Assembly (NCBI GenBank): GCA_018873225.1
Contig: JAEILZ010000004.1
Span: 2,914,001-2,978,000 of the forward strand
Direction: 5' to 3'
DNA from: [Phialemoniopsis] sp. UDSM-2020
Taxonomy: Eukaryota > Ascomycota > Sordariomycetes > Thyridiales > Thyridiaceae
Length of the DNA stretch: 64,000 nt
The notes below the pieces were generated by a model, which saw only the letters and a list, made by a program, of their open reading frames with translations, was not told where the DNA came from and did no database searches. This document shows positions 10,396 through 20,994 of this stretch, in pieces. Each line of letters starts with the position of its first letter. The first letter of the stretch is position 1. The position numbers and the translations under genes were made by a program.

Positions 10396-12233
10396 CTATG
10401 CGTGGATGGCTTGCTGCACGTGCGGATACACCTGGACCATTCTGGCGTAAAGATCCGGATGGTCACGCATCAGCACTTGCGGATCCCACGCTGCAGCCAC
10501 AAAGATCGTATCAATCCCCGAGCTGAGAGGCGTCGTGAAAATGTTGCAGATTTGCAGCCCGATCAGGAACGCAAAGGCAAGGATCACCGGCGTGAAGCTG
10601 CCCTCGCTGTTGTAGGCCGGCTTGGTGTATTCCAGGTACAAGTAGCTCATCAAGGCGCAGGCATATGCAACGAAAGTTGCACCCATGCTGAGAACAGGGC
10701 CCACAAGGCAGTCATTGACGAGTGCATCGATGCCTCGGTCCTTGATCATTCTAGATAGCGAGGTGATAACAGTAAGTCCTAAGTTCACATGCCGATTCGA
10801 GCAAGGAAATCCAGACTTACCTCCAGGTATCTTTGGCTGCTGCAAAATATGACTTGCCGTACAGAGCAATGTGAGAGAAGGCATAGCGGTTGACGAACTC
10901 GACTGCCCACTGCAATATGCTAATGAGGCAACCAAGAACGCAGAATAGTATGGTAGAGACGATATTGCCCTCCCCGGCGGCTTCCCGCTGCGCCATGGAG
11001 CATAACTGACGGAGGAAGTTAATGATGGCCACAATCAAACTCCCCAGGCTGATACTGCCGAAGCTGTACGTCAGGGATCTCTTGAGGGCACCACGCGTGA
11101 CACCCTTGGGGTAATTGTGCGAGCAAAAATACCACGAGCCGTAGACCCCGGAGATGGTGGTGTGGATCGTGTTCTTGAGCCACTCCGAGATCCAGTAGCC
11201 GGTGAAGGTGATGAAGACGACGAGTCCAATCACCTTGGCACTGCTACATCCACCCGCCGCCGTGCTGCACGCCGGGTTGCTGCCGGGCTCATACTTGGCG
11301 TAGACAGCAACGAGCGTCACAGAAAACCAAGCCCCAAACGCAGTCGCCAACAAGCCGCCCAGTGCGCTGACCATGTAGACGTGGCCATGCTTCTTTGCGA
11401 CGTCGATGGCTGTCTGGAGCATCAGTACGCTGAAGGGGATCCGGGGTATCCAACTGATGAAGGCCACCACGAGGAACAAGGAGAATATCAGGAAGACGAT
11501 GCCGCCCGAATAGTATTTACGGTACAGCATGTAGATGGCGCTGGCCAGACCGAAGAGGATGTTGAGAATTCCAGTGATCCAGATGAATTGCTTGGTGAAG
11601 GCGCGAGCCAGCCACATATAGACGTAGCTGAAGACGAGAGCGATGCAAAGACAAAAGACGAAGAGGATGATAGTGTTTGTCGAAAGGCCAAAATCGTTGT
11701 TCCCGTCGTATATGCCGTTGCCATTGTTCTTCTTGGTCGAGGCTGTTGAACTCGTTAGACGACACACTAGAAAGGAGGGAATACACATTGTCACGGCGAC
11801 GGGGGTACCTACAGTAGCCCGCGATGGAGATGCCAGACACCGCGACGAAGCCCGCGACAAAGATTAGAAACTATACTTGGCATTAGCAGGCGCTTTTGGA
11901 GATCGGTTCGCGGCATCAAGAACCCAGCACAGCGCGTGGGATTGATGAGAACACACGTACCAGGATTCCAGCCCATAAATCCTGCCACTTGGGCCTCTCT
12001 ACGCGGAATGCCTGGTCGAAAGACTGCTTCTCGTTGGAGGAATAGCCATTAGGTCCACCACCAGGGGGTGGTGGTCCCTGAGGCCCGTTCTGATAGTAGT
12101 TCTGCCCGGCATAGGGTGGCGGCTGCGGTTGATTGTTCTGGTAGTATTGTTGCCCGCCGTATGGCTGTTGTGGCTGCTGTTGCGAGTAGTAGCCCCCAGG
12201 CTGGCCATAAGGCCCGCCGCCTTGCGAGTTCAT
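10396..12233 (-). CDS. PNS1: Choline-transporter-like protein, Pns1 family
   Basis: Multi-pass plasma-membrane protein of the CTL/SLC44 family. Four exons: complement(11961..12233), (11813..11870), (10821..11742) and (10396..10750); product 535 aa. The N-terminus is a Gly/Gln/Tyr/Pro-rich cytosolic tail (GGQQYYQNNQPQPPPYAGQ). Many hydrophobic helices follow, with family segments such as TNTIILFVFCLCIALVFSYV, FIWITGILNILFGLASAIY, WIPRIPFSVLMLQTAIDVA and VSALGGLLATAFGAWFSVTL. A C-terminal block holds IDALVNDCLVGPVLSMGATF. The acceptor of exon 3 is uncertain: CTAG at 11767-11770 would give a 46-bp intron, ACAG at 11743 a 70-bp intron; I prefer the latter. The start at 12233 (MNSQGGGPYGQ) is chosen over an in-frame ATG at 12293. 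Confidence 0.9.
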
Positions 12234-13047
12234 AGCAATTGGGTAAGTTAGATAAGTGGTAGTGGGATCTGAGATCAGCTTTGTGGTGTGCACCGCGATG
12301 GACGAGTATCACCAAAAGCGTCGACCCGGGATAATTTGAAGCGTCGTCGTGCACTGGTCTGGGTGGTGGTTTGTTGAGAGAGAGAGAGAGAGAACAAAAA
12401 ATAAAATAAAACGCCAAAACAATCCATGATATCATAAAGCAGGTAGCTCCACGATCCATCACAACAAGACCGGCTGGATACACCACCGAAATTGCGCTAA
12501 TGGGGCTGGTCCAGTGGCTAGGGAATTGGCTACGGCTGGAGCTGTCTTAGGCCAGCTGAATCCAATTGATTTCTGCATCTTCACATGCAAACGGCGATCT
12601 TCAATTGGGTAGGAATTTGTACCTGTCCCAGTCAGTGCCCCACCCCATCCCAGATCTGGTTCCACCAGGCTGGCAAAACCGGCACACGACGCCTGGGCCA
12701 TCCAGCACAGTGTTGCCCACCCCTGCCCGGCTGCTGGCTTATCGCTAAACGCGGGGCTGTTGATAACCTAATGTTCCTCCAAAAAAAAAAAGTATTGGGC
12801 CAAAAAGTACTGGGAAAAAAAAATATCGGACGTGAACCCCACCATGCCAACCCGCCTGGTATCAAGCGTCCGAACCTCTGTCCCAGAGTCACTTATCACC
12901 AGCAACTTGTCCAACAGAAGCCGAATAACCCTTAGGTACTTCGATATCCGAGACAACGAACATCAAGATCTGCCGAGGCTCTGCTACAGCCACCGGGGCA
13001 AGGACCTATAGTCAACTCTCCTCTGATCAAAGCACATCTTCACAACC
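12234..13047. promoter_or_regulatory. Divergent promoter region, PNS1 / NOB1
   Basis: 814 bp between head-to-head genes. It contains a (GA)9 tract at about 12376-12393 and A-runs near 12780 and 12817. No coding segment was recognised. Confidence 0.35.
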
Positions 13048-14409
13048 ATGGCGGCCACGGCGCCCGCTGCAACGCCGTCAGAGGCAACCTCCATTCCCGA
13101 ACCCAATACCACCTCCACCTCTACCAGCTCCTTCATACCGGGAAAGCCTATACACTGTCTTGTTATCGACACTGGTCCTCTGATCAAAAACGATCCGCCT
13201 GTCTCTACCCTGCTCGCCCAGGCCGACGAATTATTCACCATTCCTACAGTCATCTCAGAGGTGCGCGATGAGGCCACCCGCACACGACTCGAGACAACAC
13301 TCTTGCCCTTCCTCAAGCTACGCAGTCCCAGACCGGGCTCGGTCAAGTTTGTCACCGACTTTGCCCGCAGAACAGGCGACCTGGAGGTCTTGAGCCGGGC
13401 CGATATCCATGTTGTCGCTCTGACCTACGAACTCGAATGTGAGAGGAACGGCGGTGACTGGAGACTCAAAAACACCCCTACCCAAAAGAGCGTCAATGGC
13501 AAACCTCCCTCGCGGACTAGCGAAACACAGCAACAAGAACAAGTCGTGCAGAACGGAGCCATAGAAAGCACACAGATCTCGCAAGACTCAGGGGACGCTG
13601 CTGCCACCCCGCCAACAAACATTCCTGAGGAGTCCAGTTCGGTCGCCTCACCCAACGGCGATGATCACCTCGCCGACCAGCTGAAAGACGCTACCCTCGA
13701 GTCACCCTCGGTGGTGGAGGAGGAGGATCAAATCGATTCGGCCTCTGGATCTGGGACCGAATCCGATGAGGACAGCGACGGCTGGGTGACACCCTCCAAC
13801 TTCAAGCGCCACCAGGAGCAGCAGAGACCCAGCGCGCCCTCGCAACCGACGCAAAAGGTCCTCAAGGCAGCCATGTTGACCTCCGACTTTGCCATGCAGA
13901 ACGTGGCGCTGAGGATAAATCTCAACTGCTGCTCTCCGTCACTTTCGCGCATCACACAAGTCAAGACCTGGGTCCTGAGATGCCACGGCTGCTACAAGGT
14001 GACTCGGCAGATGGACAAGCAGTTCTGCCCTTCGTGCGGCCAAGCCACGTTGACTCGCGTGAGTTGCTCTACAGACGCCCAAGGCAACTTCAAGCTACAC
14101 CTCAAGAGGAACTTCCAGTGGTCCCATCGAGGAAATGTTTACAGCGTGCCCAAGCCTACACACGGCAGCGCCAACGGAAAGAATGCCAATGTAAAGGGTG
14201 GTGGCCAGAATGGCTGGGGCCGCGACTTGATCCTGGCAGAGGATCAGAAAGAGTATGTCAAGAAGCAGGATGAGGATCGAAGAACTCGGCATCGGGATCT
14301 CATGGACGAGGACTATCTACCTAGCATCCTGACTGGAGAGCGCCGGAGCGGCAATGGGCGGATCAAAGTCGGGGCTGGCAGGAATGTCAACGCTCGCAAG
14401 AAGCGCTGA
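13048..14409 (+). CDS. NOB1: 20S pre-rRNA D-site endonuclease Nob1
   Basis: Nuclease that makes the final cut at the 3' end of 18S rRNA in late pre-40S particles. Single exon, 453 aa. A PIN domain opens at about residue 33 with CLVIDTGPLIKND (first catalytic Asp) and continues with TIPTVISEVRDEATRTRLET and DLEVLSRADIHVVALTYELE, which carry the other acidic residues. After an acidic, disordered linker comes a four-Cys zinc ribbon (LRCHGCYKVTRQ and FCPSCG). A basic C-terminus ends NARKKR. Domain order and length match fungal Nob1. Confidence 0.95.
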   Translation: MAATAPAATPSEATSIPEPNTTSTSTSSFIPGKPIHCLVIDTGPLIKNDPPVSTLLAQADELFTIPTVISEVRDEATRTRLETTLLPFLKLRSPRPGSVKFVTDFARRTGDLEVLSRADIHVVALTYELECERNGGDWRLKNTPTQKSVNGKPPSRTSETQQQEQVVQNGAIESTQISQDSGDAAATPPTNIPEESSSVASPNGDDHLADQLKDATLESPSVVEEEDQIDSASGSGTESDEDSDGWVTPSNFKRHQEQQRPSAPSQPTQKVLKAAMLTSDFAMQNVALRINLNCCSPSLSRITQVKTWVLRCHGCYKVTRQMDKQFCPSCGQATLTRVSCSTDAQGNFKLHLKRNFQWSHRGNVYSVPKPTHGSANGKNANVKGGGQNGWGRDLILAEDQKEYVKKQDEDRRTRHRDLMDEDYLPSILTGERRSGNGRIKVGAGRNVNARKKR

Positions 14410-14881
14410 CGACCTTTCGCAACGTAGAAATAAGTATACTTGATTCCCACTATGATCCAGACATGCTTTTAATATCCGATGCTGCGAGACAGTTCCCCCG
14501 TGGCAGGCCTTGCCCCCTCTGGGCTAAGCACGCCTCGATGCCTCGGGGCCCTGGAGCAATGATCCCTAAACTCCAAAAAGAAAACGCTCGATCCGTAAAA
14601 AGAAAGAAGTTGCTCAAAAAGAGACAACTATCCGCTGACCCCGACGACGGAGCGTGTGTACGCCTTCTTGCATTTCCACATCGTCACGCAAGCCATTTCC
14701 CAAAGCGACCACCACCCACCCACCACACCATGCATGCGTCTACCCCATATCAGACGAATATTGCCCCATGGCACGTATTTCTCACAACCCAATGTCATCA
14801 AACTCATCGTGTAGAGTACTCGTAAAGTTTATACTCATGAGAATGATGAAGTGGGCGTTCGCGGGTTCGCCAAATTCGCAT
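14410..14881. other. Convergent 3' spacer NOB1 / NOP10
   Basis: 472 bp between two converging ribosome-biogenesis genes. AT- and A-rich near 14575-14620. No gene was recognised. Confidence 0.3.
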
Positions 14882-15141
14882 CTAGGTGCCCAGAGCCTTG
14901 AGATCCTCTGTAGCAACAAAAACGTTAGCTCCTCTCTCGCGCTCGACGGAAAGGAGGGCAACTCACTCTTCTCGGTCAGAAGCAGACCAAATCTCTTCTT
15001 CAGCGTGACCCTGTGCCGGGACCACTTGTCATCGGGCGAGAAGCGGGCAGGGTGTGCCGACTTGGTCACCTTGCCCTCGAGGGTCTTCTTGAGCGTGTAT
15101 GTCCGCTTGCCCGAAGCGTCGAGGTTGATCATGAGATGCAT
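14882..15141 (-). CDS. NOP10: H/ACA snoRNP protein Nop10
   Basis: Small core protein of box H/ACA RNPs that binds the pseudouridine synthase Cbf5. Two exons, complement(14967..15141) and complement(14882..14907), with a 59-bp intron (GTGAGT...CTACAG); product 66 aa. The sequence reads [19 protein letters not shown], then [18 protein letters not shown] and [10 protein letters not shown], the Nop10 signature. The last exon is 26 nt and encodes only DLKALGT and the stop. Without it the frame runs into about 60 unrelated residues. Confidence 0.95.
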
Positions 15142-15471
15142 TTTGATTGAAATTGGTCGAAAACCGTAGGATTAAGAGATGTCGGGAAGGGTTGTGCTGT
15201 TTGCGCGCTGGCGACGACGACGAGGAGATGCAAATGCTTGAATTGAATGGCAGGCTCTGGAGATGGAAAATTGTAGATAAGTTTCTTTTTTGGGTGGAGA
15301 GTCACATTCTTGGACCCGCTTCACCGACCGCCGTCGATGATGATTGGTCGGGCCAGATTGTGAGGATGTCTAAAGTACTTAGGTACCTTTAGCACCGAGC
15401 ACCACCTGGAGCAGCACAGAGCATACATCTACGGAGTACGCAATTATCTCATATATATGCATCGATCATCC
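15142..15471. other. Intergenic region upstream of NOP10
   Basis: Probable Nop10 promoter and 3' end of the next minus-strand gene. No further feature is supported. Confidence 0.3.
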
Positions 15472-16344
15472 TCATGTAGCTATATCTTTCCTGGCCATCA
15501 GCGATGTCCAGCTGCGATCAATGGACCCCCAGTACCTCTCCGGGTCCTGCCTCATGTGGCTCACATGCGAGCTTCCCTCAAATATCTCGGCCGTGGTCGA
15601 ATAGCCCTTGCTGCGCGCCTCGGCCGAATGCTGTGCAATATCGTACCACGGTATGAGATCGTCCTCCTTGGAGTAGATGTAGAGTCTTGTTGCCGTCGTC
15701 TCCTCTCTGCTCGGGTCGTTCAAGGCGGCCGATGCATATTCGCCAACCCCTTCACGACCCATGACCTTGCCAACGAGGTGGATGATGCATAGATACACGA
15801 AGCACAAAGCCTGCGTGACAGCCGGATGCCATGGGAAATTTGGCGCAGCCCCCATCGCCATGGCGCGGGACCAGCGTCGCACATTGGGGACAAAGTCGAC
15901 GCCGCCCGGGGTCGAGTCGCATACCAGGAGCTCGTGGGGCAGCTGTGAGCCCGGCCCAAACCTCTGCGCGTAGGCGTCCAAGGTTGCTGCATAGAAGAGG
16001 CATCCCGTGTTCGACATGGCATGCACAAGAATGCGCTCCCGTCCGCCGTGTGACCCCCCAAAGACCTCGTCCACCACGGGCATCATGAGCTTGATCCTCC
16101 CCAGTCTGTTCGTGTTTGTAGCATACTTAATGGGCGAGAGGATCATTACAACCTTGGCCTGGTTGTAGACTTGCTGAAAGCCAGCAGCATATTTGGCAAC
16201 GTGGCGCTGCTGGCCGTCACCCCATCCGTAAAGAAGAATTGTCGTTGGCTGAACTGTTGATGATGATAAGACCGCCGCGCCCGTAACGTCGGGATGGAGC
16301 ACGTGCACCTGATCTGTGAGAACTTGAACCTGACCCTGACCCAT
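15472..16344 (-). CDS. DUF829/TMEM53-type alpha/beta-hydrolase-like protein (copy 1)
   Basis: 290-aa single-exon protein with the layout of the DUF829/TMEM53 family, an alpha/beta-hydrolase-like group of unsettled function. Visible landmarks are ILLYGWGDGQQRHVAKYAAG, the elbow-like VHAMSNTGC, ELLVCDSTPGG, YIYSKEDDLIPWYDI (acid position) and EGSSHVSHMRQDPERYWG (His position). A paralog lies at 27454-28317 on the same strand. Here the elbow reads AMSNTG, whereas the second copy has SFSNGG; the Ser is kept. The start at 16344 (MGQGQVQVL) is preferred; ATG at 16437 would add 31 unconserved residues. Confidence 0.8.
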   Translation of the reverse strand: MGQGQVQVLTDQVHVLHPDVTGAAVLSSSTVQPTTILLYGWGDGQQRHVAKYAAGFQQVYNQAKVVMILSPIKYATNTNRLGRIKLMMPVVDEVFGGSHGGRERILVHAMSNTGCLFYAATLDAYAQRFGPGSQLPHELLVCDSTPGGVDFVPNVRRWSRAMAMGAAPNFPWHPAVTQALCFVYLCIIHLVGKVMGREGVGEYASAALNDPSREETTATRLYIYSKEDDLIPWYDIAQHSAEARSKGYSTTAEIFEGSSHVSHMRQDPERYWGSIDRSWTSLMARKDIAT

Positions 16345-16887
16345 GGTTGCAGAGAGGCGGCTTTCATTGCTGATTATGTTGGTGATGGTGGAACAAGAGT
16401 AGTAGTTTTCAATACTTGCTTGGCTAGCCCAAACCATTTGAGGAGCGCCTAGGATGTGGATCTCACTTTAATAATCCCCTTGGGTGATAAAAGTGAATAT
16501 CTACCATGAGATCAACATCGATCACCAAATACCCTCGGACAATCCCGGCGTAATCCAACATAATTGGTGATGATATTAACTGGTTCATCAAAAAGGCACG
16601 GATTTGGCAGGATCTGATATCATAGTTAGGTACTTATTAGAACGGTTCACGTCTCAATGTAGAAAAGAGGCAATAAATTATTCCAACAAAAAAAAAAATC
16701 CTTTCTTTGGTATTTTATATTCTACGTGTTTTTTTTTTTGTGTTTTCGTGTGTTTTACTATGTTTTTCTGGTGTTTTTCTCCCCGTTTATACCAATGCAA
16801 GAAGTAGAATGTCTTGGAGAATGCAACAGACTTCTCCGGGTGCGAACCCACCAGACATCATCAACTTAGCCCTCCGAGTGCACATGT
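16345..16887. other. Intergenic, T-rich
   Basis: Contains an A-run at about 16687-16698 and a T-rich stretch 16725-16790. No gene was recognised. Confidence 0.3.
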
Positions 16888-18330
16888 CTACCATCGGCTA
16901 TCATCTCCCTTGCCATCCCACTGACCACCGCTCGAACCTTCCTGGGAAGCAGCCCAGATGTTGCCCTGGTCCCGAGCATTATCTACCTGGGCTTTCCAGC
17001 TACCCTCCTCCTGGCCCTGGGACTCCTGCGACTCCTGAGCCGCCTGGGAAGGCCAGCCGTCGTCCTCCTGGGAAGGCCAGCCGTCACCGCCTTGGGACTC
17101 GCCAGCATCAAAGACATTGTCTCCCTGCTGGTCAGAACCGGCCCCGGGCTGGACATGCTGGACCCAGTCTGGGTACATGGGCCGCCGAACGAACTTTAGT
17201 GCGCGGTGACAATCGTTGTCGTCGAGTTCTGGATCCGCCTCCAGGCAAACGACGATGGGCTGGACACCTAGAGCAGATGTCAAGTGAATTTCTCTGTCTT
17301 CGTCGACTAGGTAGAGGTTCTGGTGGATCGGTGTGATCTGTCTGTGGAGATCTCGACACTCGATATACTTCTAGTACTCGTTGACTCGTCGACTGCTGAA
17401 GAACTCGGCTTCAGGTTGTACCATATGACAGAACAGGCATATACGGTCGAGAGGCTTCAGCTCCTCTTCATCCTGCTTAGTAGGCGAATCTGTCTTATCA
17501 GGTTGGTTCTCCTCAGACTGGTTCTGAGTTACCAAGTCCTTGAAGTCCACACCGTCGGCTGTAACGTTTGCGAAAGGGTCGGGCTGGGAATTCTCTCCGA
17601 CGTTCTGCTCGGGCTCAGGCGCGGGAGGCTCGGGCTTGCACTGTCTATCGTAGTGCGCGTTGTCCTCGTCAAAGTCCGCAGGACAACGGAGACGTCCGCA
17701 TCGCATGCACTTAACCCACTCTGACACGACGTCTTCAAGAACCTCAGGCTCCTGGAGGACGGTAGCCTCTGTAGTGGTGGCAGCCTCGGGAGAACGAGCG
17801 GGATCGACTGGCTCATCTGGCTCTGTAGCCTCGATAGAAGAAGTCGAAGCAAGGGCGGCTTTGTGACCACGCCAGCTTTCATCGCGTGCCCATGGTGTTA
17901 TGGATGGGATGCTGTCCCATGTGGCCAATCCTGTCCGTGCGAATCGTGTCGACGATGACAACGTCCGCTTCCAAGCCCTGTTTCCAAGCCCTGTTTCCAA
18001 GCCCTGTGCGCCAATGTGAGTGACGATCGTGACGGGCTCCTTGCAGATCTCTGCAACGGAGATCTTAGCAACCTCCTGTTCATAGAGGATCTTCTGGGAG
18101 TCATATGGTGTAACAATCATGACTGTTACTCGCTTTCCCTTCTCTGTATGTGTAGGGAGCTCCGAGCAGAGGTTGGCCCTGAAAATCTTAACAAGCAGGT
18201 CGCAGACGTAGTTGACATTGGCTTGGTTCTTTGTGCTGGTTCCCTCTGCCAACTCGTTCTCGCCAGTGATCGAAACGAGTGCTCGCGAGTCGCTGAGCAT
18301 GTGAGGGCAAAGCTCGTTCATCAAGTGTTG
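16888..18330 (-). pseudogene. Degenerate SF1 (Upf1/Dna2-like) helicase, C-terminal part
   Basis: Read on the minus strand from about 18330, one frame gives a helicase RecA2-like region (ALVSITGENELAEGTSTKNQ, TVMIVTPYDSQKILYEQEVA, VTIVTHIGAQGLE). At 17969-18007 a 13-bp unit is present three times. With one copy the protein would continue in frame as ADVVIVDTIRTDRIGHMGQH, a motif V/VI-type segment; the two extra copies (26 bp) shift the frame. The original frame later carries a Cys-rich tail (WVKCMRCGRLRCPADFDEDN, CLFCHMVQPEAEFF), then an in-frame TAG at 17371-17373. The same frame stays open beyond that to 16888, with Gln/Ser/Trp repeats (GWPSQ twice). No N-terminal helicase domain is found upstream. 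A truncated, decayed gene is the simplest reading; an assembly artefact at the repeat is possible. Confidence 0.6.
17969..18007. repeat. Triplicated 13-bp unit inside the helicase remnant
   Basis: Three perfect tandem copies of ttccaagccctgt (17969-17981, 17982-17994, 17995-18007). Two copies in excess of one equals 26 bp, which is not a multiple of three and explains the frameshift in the surrounding helicase frame. Confidence 0.95.
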
Positions 18331-19442
18331 AAGGAAATATAGACTTGCTGAAGATGATGTTGTGTTTCTATATATAAAGATAAACTCCTTGGAAGAGGCG
18401 GGGAATGGCGTTGGCGGCGCCTGAGAAAGTGATGAGAAGAAGCTGAAGTTGTTTTGTAGCCTTCTGGTAGGAATTTTCCCTCAATGATCGCTTTTATAGA
18501 ACAAAGTGAAGTATAGATGAAATCAATCTCACACGAAGTTTCCAAGTGAGTCAGCACCAAGCTGGAAAACTAGGATGATCTAGCTAGTCAGCAGCACTTC
18601 TATCTTGAGGTTTGGTCCGGCAAAGCAAGCATCTACAGAGGTTTCTTTTTCTATCTTCTTTTCTTCTTTTCTTCTTTTCTTCTTTTCTTCTTTTCTTCTT
18701 TTCTTCTTTTCTTTCTTTCTTCTTTTCTTTTCTCTCCTCTTATGTCTTGTTTTAAGTTTCTTCTGAGACTAGTACTATTCAAGGAGGGTTATCCCATTGT
18801 CCGAGCCCGACCCTGCAAGCGCTTGGCCATGTTGTTCAGTTTTAGGGGTTGTTTTTATATGTCCCCTTGGTTATCACATTGTAGGTTGCCACCGGACTGA
18901 TGAGTTGTTGGCTGTGCTACAAGTTGGCGATCGGGGGTTTGTCTAAAGGGCTGCGATCTTGGCCAATCCATGTGATCATGACGTCAAATATAAGCCATGG
19001 TGATTGCTCCACAGCGTCCCGCGCTGCCAAAACGAATGCGGCGGTACTGCTCGTCAAGCTGCATCATGAATAGATAAAGCTTGCTACTAGACGGTCATCG
19101 TGAATGGTAGGAGAAAGCCCACAGTTGTGTTTGTGGCCTCTTGACTGTGTACAAACACAGCGTTGTTATGACATGCTCACAGAGAAATCAAGTAGAGATC
19201 AAACTCGAGGATGAAGAACCCACATGTGTTGCAGTTCGGACCAAGTCGAGTTGTTTTTGTAGAGTGTCGCTGCAGGAGGTAGGTAGAGCTAGTGCTCCTG
19301 CCGTGCTGTGACTGGTAGCCGTGATTAAGGTAACAACCCCACGACTACCTACCTGGTCTCTCCCCCTTCTCAAAGCCACACACAACTCAACTATTACACC
19401 TCACCATTCACTTACCATCCACTCGCAGTCTTTGAACCGACA
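18325..19442. other. Intergenic region with CT microsatellite
   Basis: 1.1 kb without a recognised gene. It contains the 8-bp-period pyrimidine repeat listed separately and, at the right end, the promoter of the MYND gene. Confidence 0.3.
18651..18738. repeat. Pyrimidine microsatellite, ttttcttc unit
   Basis: About 85 bp of T/C-only sequence, mostly tandem copies of an 8-bp ttttcttc unit that degenerates into ctttctttc at the right end. Confidence 0.9.
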
Positions 19443-20307
19443 ATGGGTCGCTGGGGATATCGTGAGCCCCCATCTACACCCGACCAACATACCAGTGACT
19501 AACTTCTCAGGCCTTTTCGAAGGCGACCGGGATATCGATATTGCGTGCAAGCTGAGCGACTTCATCCAACATGACGATCTCCGACCAGTCCTACTGGTCC
19601 ATCAGAAGGACCACCTCGCGCCGCCCGAATTCCGCGCCTATTACACAACCGCCGAGTACCAGGTCGAGTTGGCCGAGCGTATCATTCAGATCCGCGAGCA
19701 CCTCGATTCAGGCGTCGGCGACCACTTTCTCGCCAAGTACCGAGCAGACGAGGCAGCAGCCAGCCCAGACTACGCCAAACACGACGCTCGCTATCGTACC
19801 ATTCTTGCCTGTGCACTGATGATGCGTGCGGGTGCTAGCATCAAGGACGACGATCTCCAGCACATCCGCCGCCTCATTCCCAGCATCAACTGCAATCGTG
19901 ACTACGCGACCCCTCTCAATGACGAAGGTTTCCGCGGACCAGGCAGAACCCAGCTGGAAGCTGCCTTGAATAATTACGAGCCTGGCAAGGCACGCGACTG
20001 GCAAGAGCCTAGGTAAGTAGGCCTGGCACTTTTGTTGCAATTGTAGACTGACACCCACCTCTCCAGCTGCTTCGCCTGCGGCAAGATCCAGGCCGATACT
20101 GGCAAGAAACCTCGGCAGTGCTCGCGCTGCAGTGTCGTCCCCGTCTGGTATTGCGACAAGGTATGAAGAAGAGACTAAAAGCAACTAGTACCTACAGCGC
20201 TGACCATCTTTTGTTTGTCTTTATCACAGGAGTGCCAGCGGAAGCACTGGCCCATCCACAAAGCAGCCTGCAGGCCGGCCAGTCAAGTCCGTCTGCTGAA
20301 TGTCTAG
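19443..20307 (+). CDS. MYND-type zinc-finger protein
   Basis: Four exons: 19443..19461, 19511..20012, 20067..20160 and 20230..20307; introns of 49, 54 and 69 bp; product 230 aa. The first exon is only 19 nt (MGRWGY plus one base) and joins to RLFEGDRDIDIACKLSDFI, a start common in this fungal family. The MYND finger is at the C-terminus: CFACGK, then CSRCSVVPVWYCDKECQRKH and ending HKAAC, with all eight zinc ligands (C-x2-C, C-x2-C, C-x3-C, H-x3-C). The central region has no recognised domain. MYND fingers usually mediate protein binding; no substrate or partner can be inferred. Confidence 0.88.
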
Positions 20308-20563
20308 TTCATCGGCGACTTGTTGAGGGGTCCTCTCGCAAGAAACCAGAGAGGACACGCCCAACGCCATGTCTACCCGGTCAAAGACGCTTTCATCGAC
20401 GATCGGAACGCTGGAATGTCTTGATATTTTGCACAGTGAAAAGAGTCACAAAAGGGCTGGGAAGCTTCAGGGAATAGCGACAGCTCAATAGTGATAGCTT
20501 AGTCTGATCACAGCTAGCAACCTATCCCTCAATAATTCCGTATTCTGCTATTGAGACAGTCGA

Positions 20564-20994
20564 TCAAGTCCCACTTCCCACCGAGAGTGAACAGAGGTAT
20601 ACGTTCATACTCGTCTTTGGGTTGGTATAATTCTGAGCTGATTAGTGATCCACTTGACTGTGTGTTTCGTACTGAAGGTCTCTTACGATGGACTGACAGC
20701 AGCCCTGTCGGTTGTACACGGCTGCGTTGCACTCCCAGCTCGGGTTCTCTGCCCCCATCTGATAGGCGGGTATACCTATGCCTTCGAGTTAGCTTCCAGT
20801 CGCAGGCTTTTCAGGCTTGCTCTGTTGGAGTCGTGGAATTTACAGTTCAGTCCAACCTGGCCTTCGATCGCCATACAACATGAAGGTGCAAATCCGATCT
20901 CGTCTACCGCAGGACAGGTAAACGTTGAAAGGGCTCCCGAGAGGAGTTGAGCAAGGACAGTGAGGGACAAAGCTCTGGAGTACATGGTGGACAT
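20564..20994 (-). CDS. Small secreted eight-cysteine (hydrophobin-like) protein
   Basis: Three-exon gene built by hand: complement(20844..20994), complement(20687..20775) and complement(20564..20632); introns 68 bp (GTAAAT...GCATAG) and 54 bp (GTAAGA...CTCAG with a CTAAT branch site); product 102 aa. It opens with a signal peptide (MSTMYSRALSLTVLAQLLSG). The mature part has eight Cys in the order C-CC-C-C-CC-C: FTCPAVDEIGFAPSCCMAIE, GLNC, WECNAAVYNRQGCC, and a last Cys from exon 3. This order is that of hydrophobins and hydrophobin-like surface proteins, but the last spacing (16) is longer than usual for class II. Exons 1 and 2 are well supported; exon 3 is less sure. An ATG at 20985 is an alternative start. 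Confidence 0.6.

Noticed and set aside
16836..16865. T-arm-like gggtgcgaaccc
   Set aside because: The stem-loop is isolated, with no D or anticodon arm around it.
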